The notes beneath the pieces are model-generated. The model had not been told where the DNA came from and searched no databases. It saw only the letters and a list, made by a program, of their open reading frames with translations. From Coturnix japonica (taxonomy: Eukaryota > Chordata > Aves > Galliformes > Phasianidae), in contig NC_029519.1 of assembly GCF_001577835.2 (NCBI RefSeq), forward strand, positions 81,212,842 through 81,276,841: a stretch of DNA of 64,000 nucleotides. The letters run 5' to 3'. Made by a program: the position numbers and the translations under genes. Numbering within the stretch: the first letter of the stretch is position 1; each line of letters opens with the position of its first letter. Below are positions 37,101 through 50,246 of this stretch, piece after piece.

Positions 37101-40100
37101 ATGGCCTCGCTGGACCTGCCCTACAGATGTCCGCGGTGCGGGGAGCACAAGCGCTTCCGCAGCCTCTCCTCGCTGCGGGCACACCTGGAGTACAACCACA
37201 CCTATGAGACCCTCTATGTCCTCTCCAAAACCAACAGCATCTGCGATGCTGCCGTCTTCCCGTTGGCCGCCGATGGGGCCTTGTTGACCCCGGCCACCCG
37301 TCGGGATTACTTTGAGAGCACCTCTTTCCAAGGCAAAGAGCAGCGCTTCTCCTGCGACCTCGTCCCCGCTGAGGAGTTGGAGCCGGCTCCATCCTCCTCC
37401 CCTTCACCTCGTTATGTCCACGAGATCGAGATCCCATTGACTGAGATCTTCACCCGGGGCAAAGCTGTGGCTCCGGCCCCAACGCCGCCAGCCGCTATGG
37501 ATGCAGCCTACGAGGAAGGCTTGGCTCGCTTGAAGATCCGCGCCTTCGAGAAGCTGGAGGTGGACAAGAGGCTGGAGAAGCTGACGGAGGAGGTGGAGCA
37601 GAAGATCGCCTCGCAGGTGGGACGGCTCCAGGTGGAGTTGGATCGTAAGAGCTCAGAGCTGGAGAAAGCCAAGCAGGAAAGCTTGCGGCTCAGCAGGGAG
37701 AAGCAGGAGTTGGAGGACCGTGCATCCGAGCTGTCCCGCCAGGTGGATGTCAGCGTGGAGATGCTGGCCTCACTCAAGCAGGACCTGGTGCAGAAGGAGC
37801 AGGAGCTCACCCGCAAGCAGCAGTGAGTGCTTTGTTCCTTCTGTGTGCTGTGGGATGTGGGGAAATGAGTCCTGGTGGAGGGCTGCAAGGAGCCCAATGC
37901 TGTCACCAAGCAATGCCCATTAGCACCATCCCTCATTAGGGTTTGCATCTTCTTCCATGTAGGCAGCATCCATGTAGATCTGAGCTCCTCCATGTCCATG
38001 ACCAAGCTGTCATGGGAGATAGTGTCCAAGAGCCACCAGAGTCCCAGTCCATGGCCAAACTGGGGATGCTCGTGACCATCCCACTGGAGATGCTTGTGGC
38101 CAACTGCAGGACATGGTGGTGGCTGTGCTGCTCCAATGGGTGTCCCCAAGATCCAAGCTGGGTCACCCCTTGGCCCCACAGTCATATTTATGGTCATGGT
38201 CATAAAGATGAAGGGGACACCATGGCCATGCCTAATTCAGGATTGTTCTGCCAGGAGGAGTCTGGTGTAACCTGAGCAGTAATACCTCAATTTGCTGTTT
38301 AAGACTGTGCCATTACCCTCTTCATTTTCATCCCATGTTGCCCATTCTCTTGTCACTCCAGTGCTGCTCCAGAGATTCCTCCAGTCAAGCTTGGGATCCT
38401 TTTGCACATCAGTGTCTCTCAACTAAACAGGACCTTGTTATAAAAGAGTTTCTTAGCAAAGCTGGAGGTCGTGGCAGTGTCTATAAAGTCAGTGAGAATC
38501 AGGTTAATGGAGGCAGTCACAGTTGTGCCGAACTGGGAGCACTGGTGGGATTCCTCAAGGATCTCAGTGTATTTGCACATTCATTAAGTGATTTTGACTC
38601 CAAAATAATGACTGTGGATAGGAAACAGAGCTCTTGTCTGTGGGATTTGTTGGTGTTAGGGATGGTCATGGGGTGCAGAGCAGGATGATGCCAGGTGCTG
38701 GATAAGGACAATAACTCTTGGTGAGGAGATTTAGGGGCTGCCATCAGCTGTCCCATGGGTGTTGTCCAGAGACATCTCTGGGGTTCAGATGAGGCTTATT
38801 TAGTTCACACACACTGTTGCCCCCTAAGAACCCAATGTATGCACCAAAGCCACCTCCTGGATTTGCATCCCCTTAGAGAAGTCCTCCTGCCCACCCACCA
38901 TCCCATAGGTCTCCTATGGCCACAAGATCCCCCTGGCTTAAATGAATATTTCCAGGAGGATTTAATCATCTAGGAGGGAGGAAGTTTGTAGCACCCAGCG
39001 ACATCCCAGAGCTCTTGGTGCTGGCTGGTGACGTCTATTGCTTGCAGCCTGTTTGCACCTCAGCTCTGCTGGCTTTGCTGAGGGTGTTTTTCCACCCGTT
39101 CCATGGGAATGAGAGATGCAGAGATAGACATCAGCATCTCCTTACACTGCCGGCCACGTGCCAGCACCCAGTTTGCTTTCCAAAGCTCTGGGGCACCTCG
39201 CCAGGAGCCTTCCCAAATTATTGCTGGTGAGCTCACTCTGCAAGCAGCAGGGTTAGGGGCAATTAATTGGTCATTAAGTGGTAGTTAATAATCGATGGCA
39301 TGAATTGCATCTCTATGGACTGCCTCCTTCTTCCTCTTTGTGCTCTAGTTCAGTGTATGAGTGTGGCTGGGTGTATTTGTGTTTCTCTGGTGCTTCTGCA
39401 TGTAAGTGTGGCTCTGTATGTGTGGGTGTGCTCAGCAGCTGTGCATCCCTGAGTGTGCAAACGTGCATCTATGGGGCACACGCATTTGCAGGGATGTGGT
39501 GGCAGTGTCTGATGCGTGTGTCTATAGGACTGAAGCAGCACCTCAACAAGGCAAACCTCACTTGCCTGGGCCCATCTATTGGCTCAAGGCTTCCAATCTC
39601 CTTCTAGTGAACACATTACTGACAGTGCCTACAAGGCTCTGCACCTTCTGGGCTTAACAGGGTATAAAGCTGAGCAGGATTCAGACTGCCCATAAGGTTT
39701 TCTCCTTAAGTCTGCCTTCCTCACATGAGGCACAGTACTATTCTCCATCATTATACTACACCATCACCATTACTGCTATGTCACCATCCACGATAGACTG
39801 TCACCATCCTTCTTGCTCTGCTCCATTACATGCCTGGCCCCAGTTCTAGCAGCAGGGGCTTGGGCTGTGCTGAGCATCCCAGCAGGGGCACTGGAGATGC
39901 TGAAACCTCCAAAATGAGGTGGTCACATCCATCCTGCATGCAAAAGCACCCCCTGATCCCCTGTGTGTCCAAATGAGCCCCAGATCATTGCGAGGTACAT
40001 GAGCATCCCTGGCCAGATGCTGGGCCAGATGGAGATGCTCAGTGGGTTGAGTGGAAAAAGACCCATTGAGTGGGGATGAGCATCACCCACTGTCCCCTCT

Positions 40101-43100
40101 TGTAGGGAGGTGCTGCAGATCGACCAGTTCCTGAAGGAGACGGCCGCCCGCGAGGCCAACGCCAAGGTGCGTCTGCAGCACTTCATCGAGGAGCTGCTGG
40201 ACCGGGCGGACCGGGCTGAGAAGCAGCTCCAGATCATCAGCAGCAGCTGTGGAACGACCCCCAATGGCAGTTTGGGACGCTGCATCACACCGGGTGCTAA
40301 GGCTGCCGGCCGACCGATACCCATGCGGGCACAGGCACGACCATGTGGCTTCTCTGGTGGATCTAAAGGGTTCAATGGGGAGGATGGGGGCACCCATGGG
40401 GATGGGGGAGATCATTAATGATCTTGGTTGGTGTATGGTTGTTACATGCAGTGAACACGGGCAAGGCATGAAGGATGATGCTGGAGATGCATTTGGGACA
40501 GCACAAAACATTGGATAAGAGGCGATGGCCTCCAAGTGCATCAGCAGAGCTTCAGGTTGAGTACTAAGAGTGGTGGGTACTGAAAGAGTGGTGGGTTAGG
40601 ATTAGGGTTAGGGTTAGAGTTAGGGTTAGGGTTAGGATTAGGGTTAGGGTCAGGGTCAGGGCCAGGCTGCCTATGGAGGTGGGGGAGTCACCATCCCTGG
40701 AGGTGTTCCAGAACCATGGAGATGTGGCATTGAGGGACATGGTCAGTGGGCATAATGGGGAGGGGCTGGGGTTGGACTTCATCTTAGAGCTCTTTCCAAC
40801 CTTAATGACTCCATGAGTCAGTCCGCCTGTGTTTCTCACGTCTGATGGATTTCTCCACGTTAGCTCCTTTCCTCCTCTATCTCTACAGAGAGAGCGGCAC
40901 CCTGGGCTGGGGGCAGCCATGCATGGCCCCTATGCCATTCCCAACCAGCGCTCCTCCTCCAGCACTGGGTGAGTGCCCCGTATGGGTTTTTAATGGGATA
41001 AAGGGCACACGGGAAGGGGTCGTCCACCCTTGGGGATGACAATGAGCACTGATGTTGGATTTCACCAACCCCAGGGCTTCGAGCCGAGCCAAAGCAGTGT
41101 CACAGAGCTCGGGCTGCTACGACAGCGACAGCGCAGAGCCATGTCCCACCGATGACACTGCTGATGGGCATCCCTACGCGGCACGGGACGGCGGTCGGGG
41201 CTCGGGTCTGCGGCGTCAAGCCATCCAAAACTGGCACCGTCGGCCCTACCGCAACAGCACGGAGGGTGAGGAAGGTGATGTGTCCGACGTGGGATCCCGC
41301 ACCACTGAGTCGGAGGCTGAGGGCTGGGATCCAGAGGTGCCTGGCATCGCCGCATCCCGGCCCGCTGGCAGCTGTCGGCTGACGGGTGAGAGTGCACTGG
41401 GGGGGCTCAAGGATGGGGAGGATGCATGGGGTGTGGGATGTCACTGTGATGAGCGATGGCAGTGAGCGTGGTTTTCGGTCGGCCTTTTCCTCAACTCCAC
41501 GTGGAGCATCTCTTTGTCGATGGCACTGATGGCCCCTGTCCCACAGCCAGGTCTGAGGGGGCTGTGAGCAAAGGGGGCCGGCTGGAGAGGGGCAGCCCAG
41601 GCCACTCCAGTGAGGTGATCAGCCCTGAGATCCTCAAGATGCGGGCAGCGCTCTTCTGCATCTTCACCTACTTGGACACCAAGACCCTGCTGCGGGCGGC
41701 CGAGGTGTGCAAGGACTGGAAGTTCGTGGCCCGGCACCCGGCTGTGTGGACACGGGTGCTGCTGGAGAACGCCAGGGTCTCCTCCAAGGTATGGCAACAG
41801 GGGTGGCACAGTCTGGGGTGAGACCACAGAGGTTTCCTCCTTCCAGAAGGATGAAGCCATTCTCCTGGCTTGCGTTGTGTGTCCATGTGTGCAGGGTTGC
41901 TGGTGTCACCATCAAGGGGACATCGGTGTGTGCATGGATGGGTGCACTCATGAATGAGTGTTTGTGGCTGCAGGCTCACCTGTCTGCACATCTCCACGCT
42001 GTGCTCACATCCACCCACAGCTCTACACATGATTTAGTCCATGCATGCCCTTTTGTGTACATTTTCACCAAGTTATGGCAGAAACACCCATGTTTGCATG
42101 TGTCCACTGTGGGGTGTGCACAAAGGCCTCCCCTGAGAGCCAAGGGTGGGTGGTATGGGACATCACTAAGGATACCCCCCCATGACGGCCACCCCTGTCC
42201 CCCAGTTCCTGGCCATGCTGTCCCAATGGTGCACCCAGATGCACTCCCTCACCCTCCAAAACCTCAAGCCACGCCAGAGGGGGAAGAAGGAGAGCAAGGA
42301 GGACTACATGAAGAGCACGCGGTGAGTCCCCGCGGCCCCGGGCACCCCCAGCACCCATTCAGAGCTGATGATGTCCCATGAGCACCAATGTCCCCTCTCC
42401 ACCGATGGCCATTTGCCACCCAAAGGTTCCCGCTGTGGGTTTTGGGCACCAACACCTGCGGGTCACATCACTCTCCATGGATTTCCAGCACCTGATCCTG
42501 CCTCCATCCTCGCAGGGGCTGCCTGGAAGCTGGGTTGGAGTCCCTACTGAAGGCGACGGGCAGCAACCTGCTGATCCTGCGCATCTCACACTGCCCCAAC
42601 GTGCTGACCGACCGCTCGCTCTGGCTGGCCAGCTGCTACTGCCGGGCCCTGCAGGCTGTCACCTACCGGTAAGGATGGCCCTACATGGATCCCACAGTTC
42701 CCCACTGGGAGATGACAGGGAGTATCCCTGCAATGTGCTGGGACCCCTCTGGTGCCCTTTGCTGTCACCTAAGCCATTCTGAGGTTCTATGATGACTCTA
42801 TGACTCCATCCTGAAAATAAGGAGTGGCTCTGCTATGGAATCACAAAGACCTGACTTGGACACCTTGCCCAATAGCAAGGACACAAGGTCCATGGCAGTG
42901 CCCAGGTCCTGGAGGATATCACAGACTGCTCCTCAGGCTTGGCCACTTCTCAAGGTCTTCTGAGTGTGCTCAGGGGGCTGCCTCATGTTGAACCAAGTGA
43001 GCTTGGCTGCAGCTCTTGTAACCCCACACTGTGAGACAGCCTGGTGCCACCAGGTTTAACCCAAAGATTCAGCCATTGCCCTTCCAAAGGTGTTAGAGCG

Positions 43101-45176
43101 AGTCCAAGCTCCTGGCACATCATTAACCTGTGATTCTGATTCATGCTCTAATTAACCCATCACACTCACAAGGGGCTCTTGGCAGGCACCTTCGGTGGAG
43201 GTGTGTGAAATGGTCACAGTAACACCCACCACTTATTTTTAGGCTTGTTTTCAGTTTCTAAGTAGGTCATTCCAAGTTAGGAAGTGTGGCCTCAGTCTTC
43301 AGGATGGAACAGTAAGGAGAAGCCTTAGTATAGCTCAGTGATCTCACAATAGCTGCCTCTGACATCAATCTTCAGGGCTTCTTTCTTGACACTGCACATC
43401 TGTAAGCACAATTCCCAATGGAAATGATTTGTTTTTGTTATAAATAATGACCAAATACAGCTTCTGGGGTAGCATCACTGCCAATTGGACCCACCAGGTG
43501 TGCTCTATGTCCATTGCAGGAGCTCTACAGACCCCGTGGGTCATGAAGTCATCTGGGCCCTTGGGGCAGGCTGCAGGGACATCATCTCTCTCCAGGTCGC
43601 ACCCCTGCATCCCTGGTAAGAGTCACACTGGGGCTGGTGGGGTCTGTGCTGAGCATGGGGGGACCACTGGGCTGGGGAGAAATTGGGTGCCAGATCCACA
43701 TTGGCTTTGTGGGATCCTTGTGAGTTGAACAACAACCCTGGAGATCAGTCTGGGATATGAGAAGCTCAGTCCTATCCCTTGCTGCAAAGATGGGGAGCTG
43801 TTGAGTAAAGACACCTCCTTCCCAAGACAGAAATGTTTTGAGGTGACCGAACATGGAACATCAAACACCTTTTTCCTCTCCCCAGCCAGCAGCCAACACG
43901 TTTCAGCAACCGCTGCCTTCAGATGATTGGGAGGTGCTGGCCTCACCTGCGGGCACTGGGCATTGGCGGGGCAGGCTGTGGTGTCCAGGGCCTGGCATCC
44001 TTAGGTAGGTGTCTCTCCTCCAATGGAGAAGGGAACCAAAGGGAGAAGGGAACCTTGCTGAGGGCACCTCTGGGAGATGCCCTACAATGATCTCAATAGA
44101 CAAGTCCACTCTAATGACCATGGGTGGACTTCAATCCTCCTTGCTGCCCCCCATCCCTCCTAGCACCCCACTCCCATCAGCTGTCCCCAGCCCTTTTCCA
44201 TTGGGTGCTGACAGTGGGCTCTTTGTCCTTCCAGCCCGAAACTGCATGAGGCTGCAGGTCCTGGAGCTGGACCACGTGGCAGAGATCAACCAAGAGGTTG
44301 CAGCAGAGATGTGTCGAGAAGGGCTGAAGGGGTTGGAGATGCTGGTGCTGACCTCCACACCCGTCACCCCCAAAGCCCTGCTGCACTTCAACAGTGAGTA
44401 GCTGTGCTGGTGGAAGAGGGATGCAGCGTTGCCCACTGACTAAAAGACCATTAGATAAAAAGATCTGGTGGGGCTTTCCAGCCGTACTGGGAGGAACACC
44501 CCTTTGACACTGGGAGGTGCTGGGAACTCTGTGGTTGAGGGTTTTTAAGGAGAGATTCAACACCCCTCTCTCGGGGGTGGATCATGAAGAACTGGGAGAA
44601 CACCCATCTGGGTGGGATAAGGTTTCAAAAGGAAGAAGTGGGACTGATGAAAAGGGATAGGACAACTGGAATCTATCATGGAGGTGGGTCATCCATCAAG
44701 AGTGGGTCTACTCTGCCATCAGGTTGAGGTTTCCCCAAATATATAATGATGGGTTGTAGGTTAAATCCCAGATGTTGGGGAAGCTGTGCCCACAGTCATG
44801 GCAAATCCAGGTGGTGTCTTTGCTTCCAGGTGTGTGCCGGAACCTGAAGTCCATCGTCGTGCAGGTGGGCATTGTGGACTACTTCAAGGAGCCCCACAGT
44901 CCTGAAGCCAAGAAGATGTTTGAAGAAATGGTGAACAAACTCCAGGTAAAGGATGCACTGAGGCAGTCCTCCAAGGAACCAGGTCTGCATAGGATGTAGG
45001 TGGTGGGAATGGGACCCATTCCCATAGGCTGCATGCAAGATGTTCTCCCATTGCTGACCCCACATGAATGGTGCTGGCTCCCAAACCAACCCCACTCTCT
45101 GCTCCTCTTCCAGGCCCTGAGGAAAAGACCTGGCTTCTCCAAGATCCTACACATCAAGGTGGAAGGAGGCTGCTAG
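37101..45176 (+). CDS. FBXO41: FBXO41, neuronal F-box protein
   Basis: Coding exons: 37101-37822, 40106-about 40334, 40889-40968, 41075-41385, 41547-41788, 42206-42321, 42516-42668, 43520-43615, 43886-44004, 44235-44393, 44830-44945 and 45114-45176. All joins are GT-AG and in phase except the donor of the second exon, which is uncertain (see findings). With the end at 40334 the protein is 801 residues; human is about 875 as I recall. It starts MASLDLPYRCPRCGEHKRF with an N-terminal C2H2-like finger. A coiled coil follows at about residues 165-300, then a Ser-rich linker with EGEEGDVSDVGSRTTESEAE. The F-box lies at about 473-520 (ISPEILKMRAALFCIFTYLD) and a leucine-rich-type C-terminus ends HIKVEGGC. 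F-box proteins act as substrate adaptors of SCF ubiquitin ligases; the human protein is mostly neuronal. All these blocks match the human protein nearly residue for residue. Confidence 0.95.
37823..40105 (+). other. FBXO41: FBXO41 intron after first coding exon
   Basis: 2.3 kb with no other gene seen. It contains loose ACCAAGCTG-type words near 37985-38090 and a degenerate GT-rich stretch at about 39350-39500. Confidence 0.5.
40594..40662 (+). repeat. Interstitial telomere-like (TTAGGG)n block
   Basis: About eleven hexamers of TTAGGG with ATTAGGG, TTAGAG and GTCAGG variants, inside the FBXO41 intron between the second and third coding exons. It is preceded by a duplicated 'agagtggtgggt' word and followed at once by a forward CR1 piece. 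Confidence 0.95.
40660..40818 (+). repeat. CR1 3' fragment next to the telomere-like block
   Basis: Forward copy with 'ccatccctggaggtgttcca', 'ggggttggacttcatcttag' and an 'accttaatgactccatgag' end. Confidence 0.75.
42768..42812 (+). repeat. Very short CR1 tail
   Basis: 'taagccattctgaggttcta' then 'tgatgactctatgactcc', the end of a forward CR1. The body of the copy is not recognisable. Confidence 0.55.
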
Positions 45177-48100
45177 ACCTTCAGGGAACCACAAAGCACA
45201 TTCCCTCTCCTGCCCTGTGGAGCCAGAGGCCCTGCACAACCAAACCCACCACCGCTGCTCCTCCGCTGCCGTTGGAGCTCGGAGATGCCAGCCCCATGCA
45301 CACAAAACCCCAAACTCTTGCAGGCCTTAGCGAGCAGCCGGCGCTCGCCCCAGGGCCGGCTCATGAACGTGTCACGGGCAAGAAGGTGCTACTTATAGAA
45401 TCTTTCCAGCTGCCCAAAGGGGCAGGTCCATGCTGTTTCCCAGGAGGGAAGATGGCTTCGAACCCCATGGCTGCTCGTTGCCAAGGATCCTTGTTTGGGG
45501 AATGCCTTTTTCTTGGAACTCTCTTTTTTGGGGGGTTGTTTGTTGGCATGGAGGCTGAGGATGGTCCATCCCATCCCATGGGCTCTTTGCAGAGCGCTGT
45601 GCTCAGTGCAACACCACTGGAGTGTCCTTGTTCCTTCCATGGGCCGGTGGATGTGGGGTGGGAAGGGCCGTTCCTGCAGGGCTCCCATTCACTTTCATTT
45701 CATTTATTTGAGAGAGGAGCTCCCAAATGAGGATAAATGCTGCCCAGAACCAGCAGCCATCACAACACAAGCCCAGATGGCACAGCTGCATCCTGAGGCT
45801 GTAGGAGCCAGAGGACATTGGGAACAATAGTTGCTCTCCAGAGGTCTCCATTCTCTCCGCTCAACCCTTCTGCCAAGGCAATAAACCATCACATCCCACA
45901 TCCTCGTCCACCAGGAAACATGGATCGCTCTCCTGTCCCCATCAACATCCACCACTTGCTCTCTGGAGCAAGTCATTTTATGGAGAGAGGAACTGGTGTG
46001 GGATTCACCTTTGTCAGCTCAATGGGCAGCTTGAAGGAGAAACCTTGGCCAAATTATCCTGACATCCAAGGCAGCTGGTTGAAGCACCAGCCCGACTGCC
46101 CTGGTAGAGCATGTCCTCAGCTTATTTTATTTCTGTTTTTTCCTTCTGGCTATCTTCTTCCTTTAAGGATGTAACCCCCTTCTCCCCCAAACATTCATCT
46201 TTTTTTTTTTTTCCAAAGGAAAAAAGGCTCTTGAAAGGCAACAAACAGGGTAAGGCATCTCCATCCTCTGCCCTGGTGAGAAGATGCCAAAGGTCCCCAT
46301 GCCATGGGGAACACTTGTCAGAGCACTGCCAGCAGCACGGACATGTCCTTAACCTCAGCTCCCTGCCACCCCACGCCCCAACCAGGTGTGCTCGGAAGCT
46401 GGAAGAAGCCAACTGGGAAGAGAAGAACTGGGGAGGATTTTTCTCTTCTCCTGGGACACTGCTGAAGGTTTTGGTGCCTCTTGGCTACAGGGCTGCCCAT
46501 GGAGCAAGTGTGGCTGGGAGGAGCCAGCTCTTCCCAGAGCATCTCCCTTCTGCTGGGTGATGGGCTGCCATGGAGCATCTATAGACTCATCCAGGTACCA
46601 CCATCCTCAACCACATCATGAGCATCGGACCTCAGCCTGGAGCTCCCACCATGCTGGGAACCCACAGGAACCCTGAAAACACCCAAATCATTGAGGCTGG
46701 TGGTGGGCTGGGGGCAGCTGCTGCCTCTCCAACCCCAGAAGACCATTCCACCCACTCATCCCATCCACGCTGCCCCCACCCCCAAAGCAGGGTAGGGTTG
46801 CATGCCTTTTTTTGGCTGTAACCCCTGATTTGAAGCACCTGAAGTCTCCCACTGACAGCAGCCTTCCAGGAGAAGGCTGTTCCCTGTATGCACCAAACTT
46901 GGGAACCCAAAAACTGCCTGCAAGAAACTACCACATCCTGGGGACAAGACCCACCAGGGGTTGCCTCCACCCCAGGGAGGCCTGAGCACGCATATTCCAC
47001 GGGCACAAGAAACAAGGGACGTCCTGACCAGCAAAAAAACACCAACCACCAAAGCTTTGGCCCCATGTGCCACTTTGTCACCATCCCACAAGCGTGGCCC
47101 CGGTGGAGGTATCGCCATTGGAAGCGGCGCAGAGACTTTGTGAAATCCCCTTCGAAGAAAACAAAGTAAGTATTTATTTCTATAAAAAACAAAGAAGGAA
47201 AAAATGAAAAAAAAAAAAGAAAAAAAATTTTAAAGGAAAATTATATACTCCGCATGTTTATACGCTCTATGCTTAAAGACTATCCCGAGTCTGTAGACTG
47301 TTTGCAGCCATGGAGCATCGGAGGGTGACTCGGCCACGTGTTGTGATGTCCCCACCTCCAAGTGCACGAGGGGTTTTGTCACAGCAGGACAACCTCACCC
47401 CACCTCGGTGCTGAGATCAGACCAAGCCATCCACCTTTCCTCGGTACCTTCCCAAAAAGCCACGTTTTTACCAAAATCTGAACAAGTTCAACACTCTGAA
47501 GATGGAAAATGAGCTTTTTCTCCACTTTTCTCAGTGCCTGGGTTTGGTTGCCTCCCTTCCTCCTCCTCCTCCTCTTTCTCAGCTGGGATGGAGGTGTCTG
47601 ACATGGTGACAATGGTGGTAACGAGCCTCGTGTCCAGCCCTCAGTGTCCCCTCATTGCCCAGGTTGGTAATGGCAATTAGCTCATTAATGGCTCTGTATT
47701 CCTTCCACTCATTGATTCCCTGATGGTTCCCTCCCCATCCCACCAGCGTGGCCCCACTGGGTGCCCATGGCCATGGGTTTCACCACCACATCAGCTCAAC
47801 CCCATACCAGACCCTAGAGAAGCCCCACTGGGGCTCTGCAATGACAATCGCCAGCAAATCCAGAGGCCCAGGGCAAGAAAAGGCAGTGATCAGCTTTAGC
47901 TTGGAGTCCTGGCAGCTTCCCAGAGTTTGGAGGAGCTTGCTTTCTTTTCTTGCCCAAAGTTCTTCCATAGCCAACATTAGCAGCATTCTCCCTCTCCTGA
48001 ACTTTGGGGCTGGACAGGGGTCTCAAGAGGAACAACACCAGCAAAGTTTGGGGGGCAAATCCATCCCAAATCCATGTTTTTCTGCCTCCCTCATGTGTTG

Positions 48101-49275
48101 GGTTTTGTGTGCACCCATCAAAGAACTGGCAGCACGGAGCCATAGCTGGGTTGGTTCCATCCAAGGATTTCAACGATCAAGCAAACAAGGCAGGTAGCAA
48201 AGGAAAAACATCCCATACGTTGACAGGGCTCACAGGTCGCAAGGCACAGGAATTACGTGGCCAAAAAGGTCTGAATTAGGTTTAAACAAACCAAAAATAG
48301 CCACGAGAAATGTTGATGAAGGCTCCTCTCAATGCAGTTCTTTCAGCTCTAAGAGGAGCCAAGATGAAGTTGGCAACGTGGGAGCTTGTGTGTGATCATT
48401 TTGGGTTGAAAACCTGCAGGTTCGGGTGGAGTGAAGCATTTGGGAGCCGGTGCCAAATGACAAAATGCTTTAAAAAGAACTAAAGAACGGGGAGCAGGGT
48501 GATGTTAGCAGCTGGAAATGGCTTGTTGCAAACCAAAGCGCAGCAGGATGGTAGCATGAAGAGAACAGTGGCAACGAATGACTGCCACAAGGCAGCAAAG
48601 AGATGAGAGAACTGCCCAGAAGCAGGAAAATGGGGTTTTCTGATCCAGCCCCAGGCTGGGGCCGGGGACAGGCATGTGCAATGGTAGGAGTGGGTGGGAT
48701 TGCTCTGGGGAGTGAGGCAGCAACGCACATTGCTTTGAGATAATCAGAGGACACACTCCCAGATAGGTATATCCCCAGAATGGCAATCGTTTCCCTCAAG
48801 CATTTCTCCTAGTGGCAACTCAGCCCTGGAGAGCCGTGTCCAAGGCGCTCTGCACAGCGTGTCCCCTCCTGGAAGGTAGCGAGTTGGCCTCTTAAGTTAT
48901 TTTTTTAACTCTATATAATAAATCTAGGTCTATTTTAGTCTTTCGCAGCGATGTGCCAGTGTCTGGAGAACCAAACGTCCCTATCCCCCATCCCATGGTC
49001 ACCCTGACCCCAATGCTGGAGGAGGGGACACGAGGGTGACCTTGGGGGCAGCAGGAGGTGACCCCCAAGGAGCTGCTGCAGCAGACCGTGGTTTTAGCAC
49101 TTTGGTTGGTACTATCACCTGTAGACGCACTTTGATGTTGTTGCTTTGAAACTTTGCCGAGTGTAAACAATGTGTATTTAAAGAATTACAGGAAAAAAAA
49201 AAAAGAAGAAAAAAAGAAGGGTGTAAAGAGCTATTTTATCGTTCGGCGTTGAATAAAGGCACTCATGAATGAGGA
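45177..49275 (+). other. FBXO41: FBXO41 3' UTR with polyadenylation signal
   Basis: A long gene-free stretch after the stop codon. The first strong AATAAA is at 49252-49257. An AT-rich block at 47165-47290 contains A runs and a donor-like AAAGTAAGTAT at about 47163. Long open frames within have no recognisable similarity. The UTR length of about 4 kb is inferred from the lack of an earlier signal. A shorter UTR ending elsewhere is possible. Confidence 0.5.
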
Positions 49276-49589
49276 GGGGGGGTCTTGGTTCACATGGGTG
49301 GCACAGTGAGCCACAGATCAGTGCACACCCTGAGCGCTCAGCAACAAACCAGGAAGGCCAAGTCCTCCTCCCAGCTCCCTTTCTGTTGAGGGCACCATCT
49401 CTGTTACAGAGCTCATGAAGTGAACTGAAATAGCACTGACCAGCATCAAATAGATGTAAATGGGAAGGTTGTGGGAGGTGGGGATGGTCTCTTCTCCTAA
49501 TAGGTGGTGGGGTTAAGTTACACAAGGGGACATTCAGGTTGGAATTAGGCACATTTCTTCTTGGAACAAGCACTGGATGCTCAGGGAGT

Positions 49590-49733
49590 GGGGAAGGGGG
49601 TCACTGTCCATAGAGGTTTTCCAGAATCACAAGCATGTGGCACTTGGGGACATGGTCAGAGAGCACAGGTGGATGGACTGGGAATCTCAAGAGGTTTTTT
49701 CCAACCTGAATGATTCAGTGACTCTATGAACAA
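49590..49733 (+). repeat. CR1 3' fragment between FBXO41 and CCT7
   Basis: Forward copy related to 40660: 'ttggggacatggtcagagag' and 'ttttttccaacctgaatgat' with a 'cagtgactctatgaac' end. Confidence 0.7.
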
Positions 49734-49879
49734 ACGTAGAGATGAGCTGTGTTAGAAACACTGTTATGCACTGGGAGTCAGTCCTGCTTCCCAACACCCT
49801 GAGTTTTAATTACAGGGTAGAAAACAGTTTGCAAGCTACCCAAACAAGCTCCCACCTCAGAAAAGAACCCAAACCGGCC

Positions 49880-50246
49880 ACCAAAACTCTGCCATAGTTT
49901 TATTGAGTTTGAACCTGGGTTCAAAACCCCCAGCAGAAAGACGTATAAATACCAACCAAGCCCAGGCACACCCACCAGTGTTGGAGAGGGCTCTGATCAG
50001 CACGAGGTGAGCCTCAGGGCATCAGTGCTGTGCAGGAAGGGCTGGACCACGACACCTCACAGGAGGCTGCCACTGCCAACGCCAAGATTTGACTCTAATT
50101 AAACAAGGCCAGAGGTTACCTGCAAGCCCTCAAAATGACCATCTGGTAAACGGCCTCTTAATTAAAACTAGGAACCAACTCTTTCCCAATCTGCACGTTG
50201 GAAGCGAGCGCCAAGCCCTGTCAGGACAGTGCCACAGAGCAGAGTT
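49880..50246 (-). other. CCT7: CCT7 3' UTR and polyadenylation signal
   Basis: AATAAA on the minus strand at 49904-49899, about 340 bp after the stop. FBXO41 and CCT7 converge here, with their signals about 640 bp apart. Confidence 0.7.

Noticed and set aside
45068-47192. Several 100-220 codon frames downstream of the FBXO41 stop
   Set aside because: Lie in the FBXO41 3' UTR, overlap each other on both strands, and show no domain.
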